Source: JAXMAO01 sp046350375 (GTDB lineage: Bacteria > Planctomycetota > Phycisphaerae > UBA1845 > UTPLA1). From it: a stretch of DNA of 64,000 bases. A program made the translations under genes and the position numbers. The notes below the pieces were generated by a model that ran no database searches, was not told the origin of the DNA, and saw only the letters and a list, made by a program, of their open reading frames with translations. Where the stretch lies: contig JAXMAO010000002.1 of NCBI GenBank assembly GCA_046350375.1, positions 434,001 to 498,000 of the forward strand. The letters run 5' to 3'. Of the stretch, positions 25,386-34,756 are shown piece by piece (positions within the stretch are counted from its first letter, which is position 1; every line of letters begins with the position of its first letter).

Positions 25386-26000
25386 TCAGATCGACCGGCG
25401 TCCGCGCCGCCGTCGCAGCGCGAGCAGCGCGCCGACCGCCAGCAGCGAACAGCTCGCCGGCTCCGGAAACTGGAACGTGGCATAGGCCACCTGCCCGCTG
25501 GCCTGCGGCGTGAGCACGGCGACCGCGTCGGCAATCTCGGGGATCGTGCCGAGATTGGCGACATCGATGACGCCCGAGGTGATCGGGCTATAGGTCTGGC
25601 CACCCTGGTTGATTTCAATGCTGTTGAACGTCACGGCGGTGCCGGGATCGAAGCCGGTCAACTGTGTCCCCGGCGTGCCCGGGTTGTCGTCGCGCACGAC
25701 GATGACTCCGCCGGTCGGCGGCGTGGTGTTGAGAAGGGTCGCGACGACCGCCATCGGCCGTGGGAAGATCAGGCCGTTGAATGCCAGGCCCGCGGCCACG
25801 AACGGCGGCGGAACGCCGACGCGCGCGCCGATCGGCACGACGCCCAGCGTGTTGGCGGGGTGCGCGACGGCATAGGGAAAGACGATCGGGCCGGCCGGAG
25901 CGATGATCGGCCCCATCGTCACGATGTAGCCGGCGTGTGCCGGCGCGAGCGTGCCCAGGACGAAGAGTCCGGCGGCGACCATGCGAAATGAACGACTCAT
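25386..26000 (-). CDS. PEP-CTERM-sorted extracellular protein
   Basis: 204 residues with a signal peptide (MSRSFRMVAAGLFVLGTLAPAHA) and a C-terminal sorting tail FPEPASCSLLAVGALLAL followed by arginines, a PEP-CTERM variant. The mature part is glycine-, proline- and valine-rich (YIVTMGPIIAPAGPIVFPY, GGVIVVRDDNPGTPGTQL) and likely an all-beta surface domain; no family is recognised. GGGAGGT sits 7 bases before the ATG at 26000. With the neighbouring PEP-CTERM gene and the two dockerin proteins it belongs to a set of exported proteins that carry different sorting or binding tags. Confidence 0.83.
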   Translation of the reverse strand: MSRSFRMVAAGLFVLGTLAPAHAGYIVTMGPIIAPAGPIVFPYAVAHPANTLGVVPIGARVGVPPPFVAAGLAFNGLIFPRPMAVVATLLNTTPPTGGVIVVRDDNPGTPGTQLTGFDPGTAVTFNSIEINQGGQTYSPITSGVIDVANLGTIPEIADAVAVLTPQASGQVAYATFQFPEPASCSLLAVGALLALRRRRGRRSI

Positions 26001-26178
26001 GATAATACCTCCCGGATTTGTCGGTGTTATGCGCGGGATCGGGCCGGCCCGCGCCGCGCCTCGACCCGCATGCACTGGGCAGGAAGACGGACCGCCCCGC
26101 CTGCCGGACAGTGTTCACTTGCCGGAATCCGGCAGGCGCGGCCAGGCGACGACGCTCAAGGGCCGATGGCCGCGCGAT

Positions 26179-26207
26179 TTGGGATTCGAAGTGGGTCGCC
26201 CTATACT
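26179..26207 (+). promoter_or_regulatory. Sigma-70-type promoter for the acyl-CoA dehydrogenase
   Basis: TTGGGA, 17 bases, TATACT. The predicted start is about 24 bases before the ATG at 26237. The same TTGGGA -35 with 17-base spacing occurs before the J-domain gene on the other strand. Confidence 0.65.
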
Positions 26208-26236
26208 GCGCGGCTCAGACTGGATGGGAGCCAACC

Positions 26237-27406
26237 ATGTCCGCGCCGGAACTGAACATCAACGACTTCTACAACGTCGCATCGCTGCTCTCGGACGACG
26301 AGCGCCAGGTGCAGCAGATGGTGCGGCGGTTCGTCGACGAGCGCGTGCTGCCGGTCATCGCCAAGGCGTTTGAAGACCACCGCTTTCCGTCGGAGCTGAT
26401 TCCGACCGTCGCCGAGATGGGCCTGCTGGGCTGCAACATCGACGGCTACGACTGCCCGGGGATGAACAACGTCTGCTACGGGCTGATCTGCCAGGAGCTG
26501 GAGCGCGGCGACAGCGGGCTGCGCAGTTTCGTCTCCGTGCAGGGTTCGCTCTGCATGTACCCCATCTACGCCTATGGCAGCGAAGAACAGAAAAAGCGCT
26601 GGCTGCCCAAGATGCACCGCGGCCAGGTGATCGGCTGCTTCGGACTGACCGAGCCGGACGGCGGCTCCGACCCCGGCACAATGAAGACCCACGCCAAGAA
26701 GAGCGGTAGCGACTGGATCATCAACGGCGCCAAGATGTGGATCACCAACGGCACGATCGCCGACCTCGCCATCGTCTGGGCCATGACCGATGAAGGCGTT
26801 CGCGGATTCATTGTCGAGAAGGGCACGGCGGGCTATACCGCGCGCGACATCCTGCGGAAGATGTCGCTCCGCGCCAGCGTTACCAGCGAGCTGTTCTTCG
26901 ACAACGTGCGCGTGCCGGAATCCAGCCGGCTGCCCAAGGCCGCCGGGCTGGCCGGGCCGCTCGGCTGCCTGACGCAGGCCCGCTATGGCATCGCCTGGGG
27001 GGCGATCGGCTCGGCCCAGGCCTGCTTCGACGAGGCGCTGACCTTCGTCAAGCAGCGCATCCTGTTCGGCCGGCCGCTGTCGCACACGCAGACGATTCAG
27101 CGGCGGCTGGCGGACATCGTGCGGCGGATCACGACGGCGCAGCTGCTGGCGCTGCAGCTCGGCCGGATGAAGGACGCCAAGACGATGCACCACGCGCAGG
27201 TGAGCCTGGCGAAGTGGAACAACGTGCGGATGGGGCTGGACGTGGCGCGCGAGTGCCGCGACATTTTGGGGGCGGGGGGCATCAGCGTGGAGTGCTGCCC
27301 GATCCGGCACATGCTGAACCTGGAGAGCGTGATTACGTACGAGGGGACGGAGACGATCCACGAGCTGGTGATCGGGCGGGAGATCGCCGGCACGGCGGCG
27401 TTTTAG
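26237..27406 (+). CDS. Acyl-CoA dehydrogenase, glutaryl-CoA dehydrogenase-like
   Basis: 389 residues, the normal family length. Family signatures: IGCFGLTEPDGGSDPG (substrate/FAD region), WIINGAKMWITNG, and near the C-terminus ITYEGTETIHELVIGREIAG, where E369 is placed like the catalytic base of glutaryl-CoA dehydrogenase (YEGT-x-x-IH). The N-terminal half reads CQELERGDSGLRSFVSVQGSL, again close to that enzyme. It would oxidise an acyl-CoA (possibly glutaryl-CoA) with FAD in the cytoplasm, passing electrons to electron-transfer flavoprotein. GGGAG is 7 bases before the ATG at 26237 and a TTGGGA/TATACT promoter is just upstream. No other lysine or tryptophan degradation gene adjoins, so the substrate is uncertain. 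Confidence 0.9.
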   Translation: MSAPELNINDFYNVASLLSDDERQVQQMVRRFVDERVLPVIAKAFEDHRFPSELIPTVAEMGLLGCNIDGYDCPGMNNVCYGLICQELERGDSGLRSFVSVQGSLCMYPIYAYGSEEQKKRWLPKMHRGQVIGCFGLTEPDGGSDPGTMKTHAKKSGSDWIINGAKMWITNGTIADLAIVWAMTDEGVRGFIVEKGTAGYTARDILRKMSLRASVTSELFFDNVRVPESSRLPKAAGLAGPLGCLTQARYGIAWGAIGSAQACFDEALTFVKQRILFGRPLSHTQTIQRRLADIVRRITTAQLLALQLGRMKDAKTMHHAQVSLAKWNNVRMGLDVARECRDILGAGGISVECCPIRHMLNLESVITYEGTETIHELVIGREIAGTAAF

Positions 27407-27422
27407 GGCGGTCGTTCGGCGG

Positions 27423-27460
27423 AATACCAACGAAATACTAATTCACGCAGAATTGGTATT
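27423..27460. promoter_or_regulatory. AT-rich palindrome cluster upstream of the HicB-like gene
   Basis: AATACTAATTC (27434-27444) pairs with GAATTGGTATT (27450-27460) around a 5-base loop, and a further AATACCAA (27423-27430) pairs perfectly with the end TTGGTATT. It is AT-rich in a GC-rich region. Possible operator, or a terminator of the dehydrogenase gene; no T-tract follows. Confidence 0.45.
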
Positions 27461-27545
27461 GGACGATTTCCGGACGCGGGCCGGATCGAGCCGCCAAGGA
27501 TTCGCGCGGCGCTTCGTGAAGCGTATGATCTCAGCGAGGTGCAGC

Positions 27546-27779
27546 GTGCTTCTGGACTACGTTAATGCCGCGATTCGCCGGGCGCGCTTCGAGTTGCTCG
27601 ACGACGGAACTTGGTTCGGCAAGATTCCGCGCTTTCGCGGCGTCTGGGCCAACGCGCGCACCCGGGCCGCCTGCCGCCGGGAGTTGCAGGAAGTGGTCGA
27701 GGACTGGATCGTCATCAACCTCCGGCTCGGGCACAATCCGCCGCGACTGCCCGGTGTGCGACTATTTCCGCCTCACTGA
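27546..27779 (+). CDS. HicB-like antitoxin-family protein without a HicA partner
   Basis: 77 residues: LLDYVNAAIRRARFELLDDGTWFGKIPRFRGVWANARTRAACRRELQEVVEDWIVINLRLG. This is the HicB partial RNase H-like fold: an opening strand, a helix, then DGT-x-FG-IP-G-RGVWANA and a helix ending EDW. HicB proteins neutralise the HicA mRNA interferase and repress their own operon. No HicA-like frame lies before or after it, so it looks orphan. The GTG start at 27546 follows GAGGT by 5 bases; an in-frame ATG at 27525 is possible. An AT-rich palindrome lies 86 bases upstream. Confidence 0.65.
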   Translation: MLLDYVNAAIRRARFELLDDGTWFGKIPRFRGVWANARTRAACRRELQEVVEDWIVINLRLGHNPPRLPGVRLFPPH

Positions 27780-28043
27780 CGCGACCCCTTTCCGGGGGCC
27801 CGCTGAGTGTGCGCACCTATAGAAGTTCGTGAATCCTGTTCTTCCCCCCTTCAAGTCGGGCTTTCTCGGCGGAATGACCTTTCGCCGCACTTCATCGAGG
27901 TGATGCAACGTTAGCTTCTGGCGATCTGTCGTCCTCCGCGCCTGTTCTGGTTGCCCCAGGCACGGCGCGATTCGGACAATCGGCGCATCGCCGCGCGCGA
28001 TGCGCCACGGTGCGGCAGGCACGTCCCACACGTACCGCTCGAC

Positions 28044-28049
28044 TACAAT
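28044..28049 (+). promoter_or_regulatory. -10-like hexamer 6 bases before the nucleotidyltransferase ATG
   Basis: TACAAT followed by GCGGGG and then the ATG at 28056. With this spacing a transcript would start at the ATG. No clear -35 was identified. Confidence 0.35.
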
Positions 28050-28055
28050 GCGGGG

Positions 28056-28604
28056 ATGATTACCATCCGGCCAGCGTTGCGGCAGCAGGCGTTGCTCATT
28101 CTGGATGGCCGAAGCATGATTCTCGACGTCGCCCGGCAGGTCTCGCGGATCATGGCCCGCCGCCACATCCGCGGCGCGGTCATCGGCGGCATTGCGGTCG
28201 TGCTGCACGGCCACGTCCGCACCACCAAAGACGTTGACGTCTTCGCCCCCGAGCCGATCGACGACCTGGCGGACGCCCTGCGAGCCGGGCGATTCGAGTT
28301 CGATCGCCGACGGCGCGAATTCGTCAAGTCCGGCGTGCCGGTTCACCTGGTGACGCTCGAACAGCTCGGCCGCGAGCCGCGTTCGATCGTCGAGATTGAT
28401 CACGTCGCCACCGTCTCACTGGCGGACCTGATCGATATGAAACTTCGCAGCGGGTTGTCGAACCCGCTCCGCGCCCAGGACCTGGCCGACGTCATCGGGC
28501 TGATCCGCCATCATCGCCTGCGGACGACGTTCGCCGCCGCGCTCGATCGATCGGTCCGGACGGAGTTCCGCAAGCTCGCCAAGGCCGTGCGCGAACAGGG
28601 CTGA
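28056..28604 (+). CDS. Nucleotidyltransferase-fold protein (AbiEii/DUF6036-like)
   Basis: 182 residues. HIRGAVIGGIAVVLHGHVRTTKDVDVF matches the nucleotidyltransferase core: a GG turn, helix, then T-x-D-V-D with the metal-binding aspartates. A later TVSLADLIDMKLRSGL and LADVIGLIRHHRL fit the helix region of AbiEii-type or DUF6036 proteins. Members act as toxins that modify tRNA ends or as related housekeeping transferases. It follows an orphan HicB-like gene by about 280 bases but no clear toxin-antitoxin partner stands next to it. No Shine-Dalgarno is present; a -10-like TACAAT ends 6 bases before the ATG, suggesting a leaderless message. Confidence 0.72.
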   Translation: MITIRPALRQQALLILDGRSMILDVARQVSRIMARRHIRGAVIGGIAVVLHGHVRTTKDVDVFAPEPIDDLADALRAGRFEFDRRRREFVKSGVPVHLVTLEQLGREPRSIVEIDHVATVSLADLIDMKLRSGLSNPLRAQDLADVIGLIRHHRLRTTFAAALDRSVRTEFRKLAKAVREQG

Positions 28605-28637
28605 GCGACTGGATTCCAAGCGGAATTCATCCGCCGC

Positions 28638-29942
28638 CTAGCGCTGCCGCCGCCGCAGGAACGCGAGGCCCAGCGCAATCTGCGCGATGGCGCCGAATCC
28701 CATCGGGCCGCAGGACATGCCGCACAGCGGCGTACCCGTTCCCGGCCCGCCCGAGGCGCACGCATCTCCCGTCCCGTCGCTGTTCGTGTCTGCCTGATCG
28801 GGGTTGGCCGTTTGGGCGCAGTTGTCGCACGCATCGCCCACGCCGTCGCTGTCCGCGTCCGCCTGGTCGGCGTTCGAAACACTCGGGCAGTTGTCGACCG
28901 CGTCGCATGCGCCGTCGCCGTCGCTGTCGGCATCGGGCACGCCACAGCCGCACGTGCCGGCGCTGGTCTTGCTGGCATCGTTCGGGCAGCCGTCGCTCAC
29001 GTCGGGCGTACCGTCGCTGTCGGCGTCGGCCGAGCCGGCGGGGGTCGAGCGCAGGAATGCGCGGGATTCAGAGGTCCACGTCAGGCCCGCCGGCCGGGGG
29101 CCAAAGATGAACCGCGCGCCGTCCACGTAGTCGACGATGGCGCCGGAGCGGGCGTCGACGGAGAGTAAGGTCTTGACGGTGATCGACACCACGCCGGGCG
29201 GCACGATCAGCGTCGCCTTGATCGTCCCACTGAAGTTGCCGACCGGGGTCGTCGTCCAGCTCCCATAGTCGTTGTTCCCCACGGGGGCAAATTCAAACCG
29301 CGAGCCCGAGACACCGTTGTAGATAAACTGGCAGCCTCCCAGGAAGTACGCCGGGGCGCCCTTGAGGTGAACGTCCTTGAAGTTCACATCGTTGACGATA
29401 CTCAATTCGACCGACGACTTGAGGTCGATGGAGCCATACAGCGGCCCGCTGTTATCCACCACGCTGCCGTCGGTGTCCCAGTAGAAGTCCAGCTCGACCG
29501 AGGTGGCATTGATATTGTTCAATGTGATGGTCTCGGTCCACTTGGGAATTCCGATCCCGATGGAAACGCCGTTCGCGCCGCCGCCGGCATTAATCAACAC
29601 GCCGAGGTCGCCCTTGCCGAGATCGGCCTGGGTGTCCGAAGTGGTCAGCACGCCGCCGTCCTGCTGAGCGGTATTTGCAAAAGCGGTGGTGGGATTGCTC
29701 TCGATGGGACCGGCACTGCTGCTGCCGTTGGGACCGGCGACGTTGTTGCCTCCCCCAGGAAGAATGCCGTTCTGAACCAGCGCGTGAGAGCTGACCGGGT
29801 ACGGTCCGGCCTGCGACAAGCTCGACGAGCGTGCCTCAACGTAGACCTCTGCGCTCGCGGCCGCCGTGGTGAGAACGGCGATTGCCAGTGCCCATACCGG
29901 ATTGGCCCGACCAGTGGCCGCGTTTGGCATCCAGCGCATCAT
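28638..29942 (-). CDS. Secreted thrombospondin type 3 repeat protein with C-terminal sorting tail
   Basis: 434 residues. A signal peptide (ANPVWALAIAVLTTAAASA) leads into a beta-rich domain of about 300 residues with no named family. Residues about 330-410 are thrombospondin type 3 repeats (DADSDGTPDVSDGCP, DADSDGDGACDAVDNCP, DADSDGVGDACDNC), which bind calcium in chains. The protein ends GMSCGPMGFGAIAQIALGLAFL plus arginines: a cysteine-glycine motif, a membrane helix and a basic end, like other C-terminal processing signals. AGGAGG stands 7 bases before the first ATG at 29942; a second ATG follows at once. The tail's processing enzyme is not in the window. Confidence 0.85.
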   Translation of the reverse strand: MMRWMPNAATGRANPVWALAIAVLTTAAASAEVYVEARSSSLSQAGPYPVSSHALVQNGILPGGGNNVAGPNGSSSAGPIESNPTTAFANTAQQDGGVLTTSDTQADLGKGDLGVLINAGGGANGVSIGIGIPKWTETITLNNINATSVELDFYWDTDGSVVDNSGPLYGSIDLKSSVELSIVNDVNFKDVHLKGAPAYFLGGCQFIYNGVSGSRFEFAPVGNNDYGSWTTTPVGNFSGTIKATLIVPPGVVSITVKTLLSVDARSGAIVDYVDGARFIFGPRPAGLTWTSESRAFLRSTPAGSADADSDGTPDVSDGCPNDASKTSAGTCGCGVPDADSDGDGACDAVDNCPSVSNADQADADSDGVGDACDNCAQTANPDQADTNSDGTGDACASGGPGTGTPLCGMSCGPMGFGAIAQIALGLAFLRRRQR

Positions 29943-30279
29943 CAACCGCCTCCTGTGGACGCCGATTTCAAGGCCGACGGCGACACTCGCCGCCACGGGT
30001 GGCCGATTCGGACTCCACCCGGGTGCTACCGGCCCGCCAGCCGTGCCTGACACAAATCGATGAGAGATTCTGAGGTGCGCTCGTTATCGGGACGTCAGTC
30101 CGCAGCGGAACGCGGGCGCTGCCGCTGCGTGACATTCGGGCGGCTCGACGACAAGCGATGGGCAGGGGAGATTCCGCGAGTTCGCGGCGCCAGGGTCAAT
30201 CCGCGCGTTCGGTCGACGGGCTGATTGCCGAGCGCCACCACGCCGGCGGTGAAATCGATGTCGGGAAAGACACGAGCGC
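29943..30279. other. Intergenic region between the TSP3 gene and the glycosyltransferase gene
   Basis: 337 bases, no convincing gene. Both flanking genes run on the minus strand, so it should hold the TSP3 promoter. I see no promoter with good spacing. Confidence 0.5.
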
Positions 30280-31902
30280 CTAGCGCCCCTGGGCGGCGTG
30301 CCACTCCGCGAACGCCTCGTCCACCAGCTCCAGCATCTGCGCATTGAAGGCGCGGCGGTCGCCGCGGTGCTCGACCTGGGCATGGTTGTCGCGCGCGGCG
30401 CGGGCCAGGTGATCGGGGTCGGAAATGGCCTCTTCGATCGCGTTCGCGAGCTGGCGCGAGTCGCCGACCGGAAAGAGCAGCCCGGTCTCGCCGGGGCGGA
30501 CCCAGGCGCGATTGGCCGGGATGTCGCTCACCACCGGATAAAGTCCGACCGACAGCGCCTCGAGCAGCGACGAACTGGTGCCGTCGCTGTGCGACGCCGA
30601 GACGTACAGATGGGCCGACGCCAGGAGCTCCGGCAACTCGGGATACGGTCGCCGGCCGAGAAACTCGACGCGATCGAGCACCTTCAGCCGGCCGGCCAGC
30701 GCGCGGTGCTCCTCCATCCGATCTCCGCCGCCGACGAAGGTGCAGTGCACGCGCACCCCGCGCTCGCGCAGATGGCTGATCGCCTGAATGAGCGTCGGAA
30801 TGTCGTAGACGCGCTCGTGCCGGCGCGTGCAGATCAGGCGCGGCACGTCGGCCGGGCGCAGCGGCGGCGCGGCCAGCGCGAACTCCTTCGGGTCGACGCC
30901 CAGGGGGAAGCAGGCGATCTGCCATGCCGGAACGCCCATGCGCAGCAGTGCATCGCGGATTTCGTCAGACACGGTGTGCACGCGCGTGGCGTGCTGACAG
31001 ATGAACCGCAGCACGCGGGCCCGCAGCGGCGTCGGTGGACCGGGCGCGCCCCGGCGCGTCTGCCGCAGCACGCCCGCGCCGCGCGCCGAGACCACCAGCG
31101 GGCCACCCCACGCCAGCGCGGCAGTGAGCCCGTTCGAGATGATGTAGCACGCCAGGACCGCGTCGGGGCGAAACTCGTGCAGCAGCCGGCGGACGCGCGG
31201 GACGCGCGTCAGGAAGAGTCGCTTGTGCCGGTTGGGGTGGAACGGCTCGGCGCCGACAAACACCGATTCGACGCCGGGGATGCGGTCCGGGTGAAATGAG
31301 ATCAGCCGCACGTCGCGCCCGGCGGCGCGGAAATGCTGGGCGTAGGGCGCGGTCCAGGGCGCGTCGGCGTGCGCGATGATGGCGATGCGCTGGCAGGCGG
31401 CGCGGCCGCGGATTGTCGGCCGCGCGCGGTGAAGCGTCCCCGTGTAGGGCGACGCGTCGAGCGACTGGCGCGCGAACGAGTCGCCGTTTCCATCGGGCGC
31501 GTCGAGTTCCGCCGCCGGATCTTCCGCCCCGCGCCGGGCGTAAAATCGGCGCCCGCTGCGATGCAGAACCCAGATGATGATCCAACTCGAAACGATGGTC
31601 AGCGCGCGGTTGTTGATGGTCATCCAGACCGGGACGACGCTCGGCGGCGAGAGAAACGCGTCCGCGATCGTCAGGACATTCGCAATCAGCGCCAGGATGT
31701 ACGCGCGGCGGACCGGCAGGCTGTAGGCCGCAAGGGCAAGAAGGGGGAGGTACGCGATCGCGAGCGTCGCACCGCGCGCAATGCGGATGTCCACCAGGAA
31801 GATGGCCGCGAAGAGGACCAGCAGGCGCGCAAACGCACTGGTCCCCCGAGACGATCTTGGTGTTGTACTGCACCCAGCGGCGTGTCTGACCAGCGTCGAC
31901 AC
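30280..31902 (-). CDS. Membrane-anchored GT4 family glycosyltransferase
   Basis: 540 residues in two parts. Residues about 24-115 are four hydrophobic helices (LLVLFAAIFLVDIRIARG, LPLLALAAYSL, ALIANVLTIADAFLSPP, NNRALTIVSSWIIIWVLH); this arrangement resembles the membrane module found before many histidine kinase and PAS proteins. From about 170 onward is a GT-B glycosyltransferase of family 4: HTVSDEIRDALLRMGVP, FPLGVDPKEF, FLGRRPYPELPELLASAHLYVSAS and SSSLLEALSVGLYPVVSDIPA, with the E of LLEALS binding the sugar nucleotide. It probably adds sugars to a glycan at the membrane. No other glycan-synthesis gene adjoins. The GTG start at 31902 is weakly supported, but the helices lie well inside the frame. 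Confidence 0.82.
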   Translation of the reverse strand: MSTLVRHAAGCSTTPRSSRGTSAFARLLVLFAAIFLVDIRIARGATLAIAYLPLLALAAYSLPVRRAYILALIANVLTIADAFLSPPSVVPVWMTINNRALTIVSSWIIIWVLHRSGRRFYARRGAEDPAAELDAPDGNGDSFARQSLDASPYTGTLHRARPTIRGRAACQRIAIIAHADAPWTAPYAQHFRAAGRDVRLISFHPDRIPGVESVFVGAEPFHPNRHKRLFLTRVPRVRRLLHEFRPDAVLACYIISNGLTAALAWGGPLVVSARGAGVLRQTRRGAPGPPTPLRARVLRFICQHATRVHTVSDEIRDALLRMGVPAWQIACFPLGVDPKEFALAAPPLRPADVPRLICTRRHERVYDIPTLIQAISHLRERGVRVHCTFVGGGDRMEEHRALAGRLKVLDRVEFLGRRPYPELPELLASAHLYVSASHSDGTSSSLLEALSVGLYPVVSDIPANRAWVRPGETGLLFPVGDSRQLANAIEEAISDPDHLARAARDNHAQVEHRGDRRAFNAQMLELVDEAFAEWHAAQGR

Positions 31903-32011
31903 GATCGGCGGACCCTGGGCTCTCCCTCAAACAAGAGGATAGCGCCCGCCCGGTCGATCGACAAGGCGATTTGCGAGTCCAGTGCTCGGAATGGACCGCG
32001 CCCGCGGTTCG

Positions 32012-32040
32012 TTGCAATGCCGCCGGACGAGTGGTATCGT
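32012..32040 (+). promoter_or_regulatory. Sigma-70-type promoter for tRNA-His
   Basis: TTGCAA, 17 bases, TATCGT. The predicted start is about 26 bases before the tRNA. Confidence 0.5.
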
Positions 32041-32072
32041 GACCTGCGCTCGGCCGAGTCCGGCCGGGTCGT

Positions 32073-32146
32073 GGTGGGCGTAGCTCAGTTGGCAGAGCAC
32101 CGGGTTGTGGTCCCGGGAGTCGCGGGTTCGAATCCCGTCGCTCACC
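32073..32146 (+). tRNA. tRNA-His (GTG)
   Basis: A full cloverleaf. Acceptor GTGGGCG (32074-32080) pairs with CGCTCAC (32139-32145), one G-U pair. The anticodon stem CCGGG/CCCGG frames TTGTGGT, giving anticodon GTG. The extra G at 32073 faces discriminator C at 32146, the hallmark of tRNA-His. CCA is not encoded; a run of five T follows at 32148. Confidence 0.96.
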
Positions 32147-32547
32147 CTTTTTCCTGTAACATCCGCCGCGGTTTTTGGGGGCGTGTGCGATCTTGCACAT
32201 TCGCCGGCGAGCGTGAATCTGCCAGACCTGTGCCTCCGGGCGGCCGCGGCAACCCCATGCCAAGATGACAGAACTATCGCGATCGGCGCCCGACCGGCTG
32301 CCAAATCGGGCCGAGAACTCCATGTCGGCGACCGCCTGGCGCCGGCATTGATTATGTAAATTATTATTCTGTAATAGGTTATGGTAGCAGTTCGGCGCGC
32401 GTGGCGCTTCGGCGGCTGGCACGATTGTTGCTAACTATCGGCCGCGATCATGCCGCGCCCGCGATTTTCATCGCCGGGCCGGGTCGGTTTTCGATGCACC
32501 GATCGCGAGTGCGCGATTAGGACTTGAAAGGCAAGGAGATACGCAAG
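32147..32547. other. Regulatory region before groESL
   Basis: 401 bases without a gene. It holds the sigma-54 promoter at 32417-32432, an AT-rich stretch at about 32348-32386 that could be an activator or IHF-type bending site, and a small hairpin ATCGCG/CGCGAT at 32502-32517 ahead of the groES ribosome site. No CIRCE repeat was found. Confidence 0.6.
32417..32432 (+). promoter_or_regulatory. Consensus sigma-54 (-24/-12) promoter for groESL
   Basis: TGGCACG, ATTG, TTGCT: complete agreement with the sigma-54 consensus, with 10 bases between GG and GC. The predicted start is near 32443, about 105 bases before groES. The spacing and bases match the site before the small peptide gene at 16707. 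Confidence 0.78.
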
Positions 32548-32850
32548 ATGGCGGCCACCAAGATGAAGGTTCGACCCCTGGGTGACAAGATTCTGATCAA
32601 GCGGCTGGAGGCCGAGTCGAAGACGGCGGGCGGAATCGTCCTGCCCGAATCGGCGAAGGAAAAGCCCAAGCGCGGGCGCGTCATCGCGGTCGGCGATGGC
32701 AAGGTGCTCGACACCGGCGAGCGCGCCAAGCCGCAGGTGAAGGCGAACGACGAGGTGCTGTTCACGGCCTACGCCGGCACCGAGGTCAAGATCAACGGCG
32801 AAGAGTTCATCATCATGGACGAGAGCGACATCCTGGCGGTGCTGGACTAG
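32548..32850 (+). CDS. groES: Co-chaperonin GroES
   Basis: 100 residues, the normal length. KVRPLGDKILIKRLEAESKTAGGIVLPESAKEKPKRG is the GroES core with its mobile loop (TAGGIVLP) that docks on GroEL. The end, GEEFIIMDESDILAVLD, is the standard C-terminus. It caps the GroEL cavity in the cytoplasm. AAGGAG is 9 bases before the ATG at 32548. It is followed by groEL after 91 bases. A consensus sigma-54 promoter stands about 115 bases upstream, unusual for this operon. Confidence 0.98.
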   Translation: MAATKMKVRPLGDKILIKRLEAESKTAGGIVLPESAKEKPKRGRVIAVGDGKVLDTGERAKPQVKANDEVLFTAYAGTEVKINGEEFIIMDESDILAVLD

Positions 32851-32941
32851 CGGGGCCGGGCGGCGACAAGTGATCCAAGGTTGACGGTATCTGACGCGAG
32901 CGGCCGATGACTCGGGCCGCTCGAATGACGGGAGAGATTCA

Positions 32942-34561
<1,620 letters not shown>

Positions 34562-34617
34562 TGGGTCAAATGACAGTTTCATCCGCGCCGCCGCGGTCGC
34601 GGATCAGTTTGCATGAC

Positions 34618-34655
34618 AGAGGTCGGCGCACCCCGCCGGCCTCTTTCTTTTTTTT
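34618..34655 (+). terminator. Rho-independent terminator of groESL
   Basis: AGAGGTCGGCG (34618-34628) with CGCCGGCCTCT (34634-34644): 11 pairs, one U-G, 5-base loop. TTCTTTTTTTT follows. Confidence 0.92.
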
Positions 34656-34756
34656 GCGCCGGGCCTGCGCGCCACGCACCACATGCGCCTGGAACCGCGC
34701 CGATCTTCGGTTCATTCTCGGCCGACCGATCAACCTCCACGCGAAAATCGCATGCT

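Noticed and set aside
27762..28403. Minus-strand frame opposite the nucleotidyltransferase gene
   Set aside because: The plus strand carries the GG...T-x-D-V-D nucleotidyltransferase motif; the minus product has none. The extra part at 27762-28050 was considered as a remnant gene but shows no recognisable motif.
32147..32547. CIRCE heat-shock element before groESL
   Set aside because: No TTAGCACTC-N9-GAGTGCTAA or near match; a small ATCGCG/CGCGAT hairpin is the only inverted repeat close to the start.
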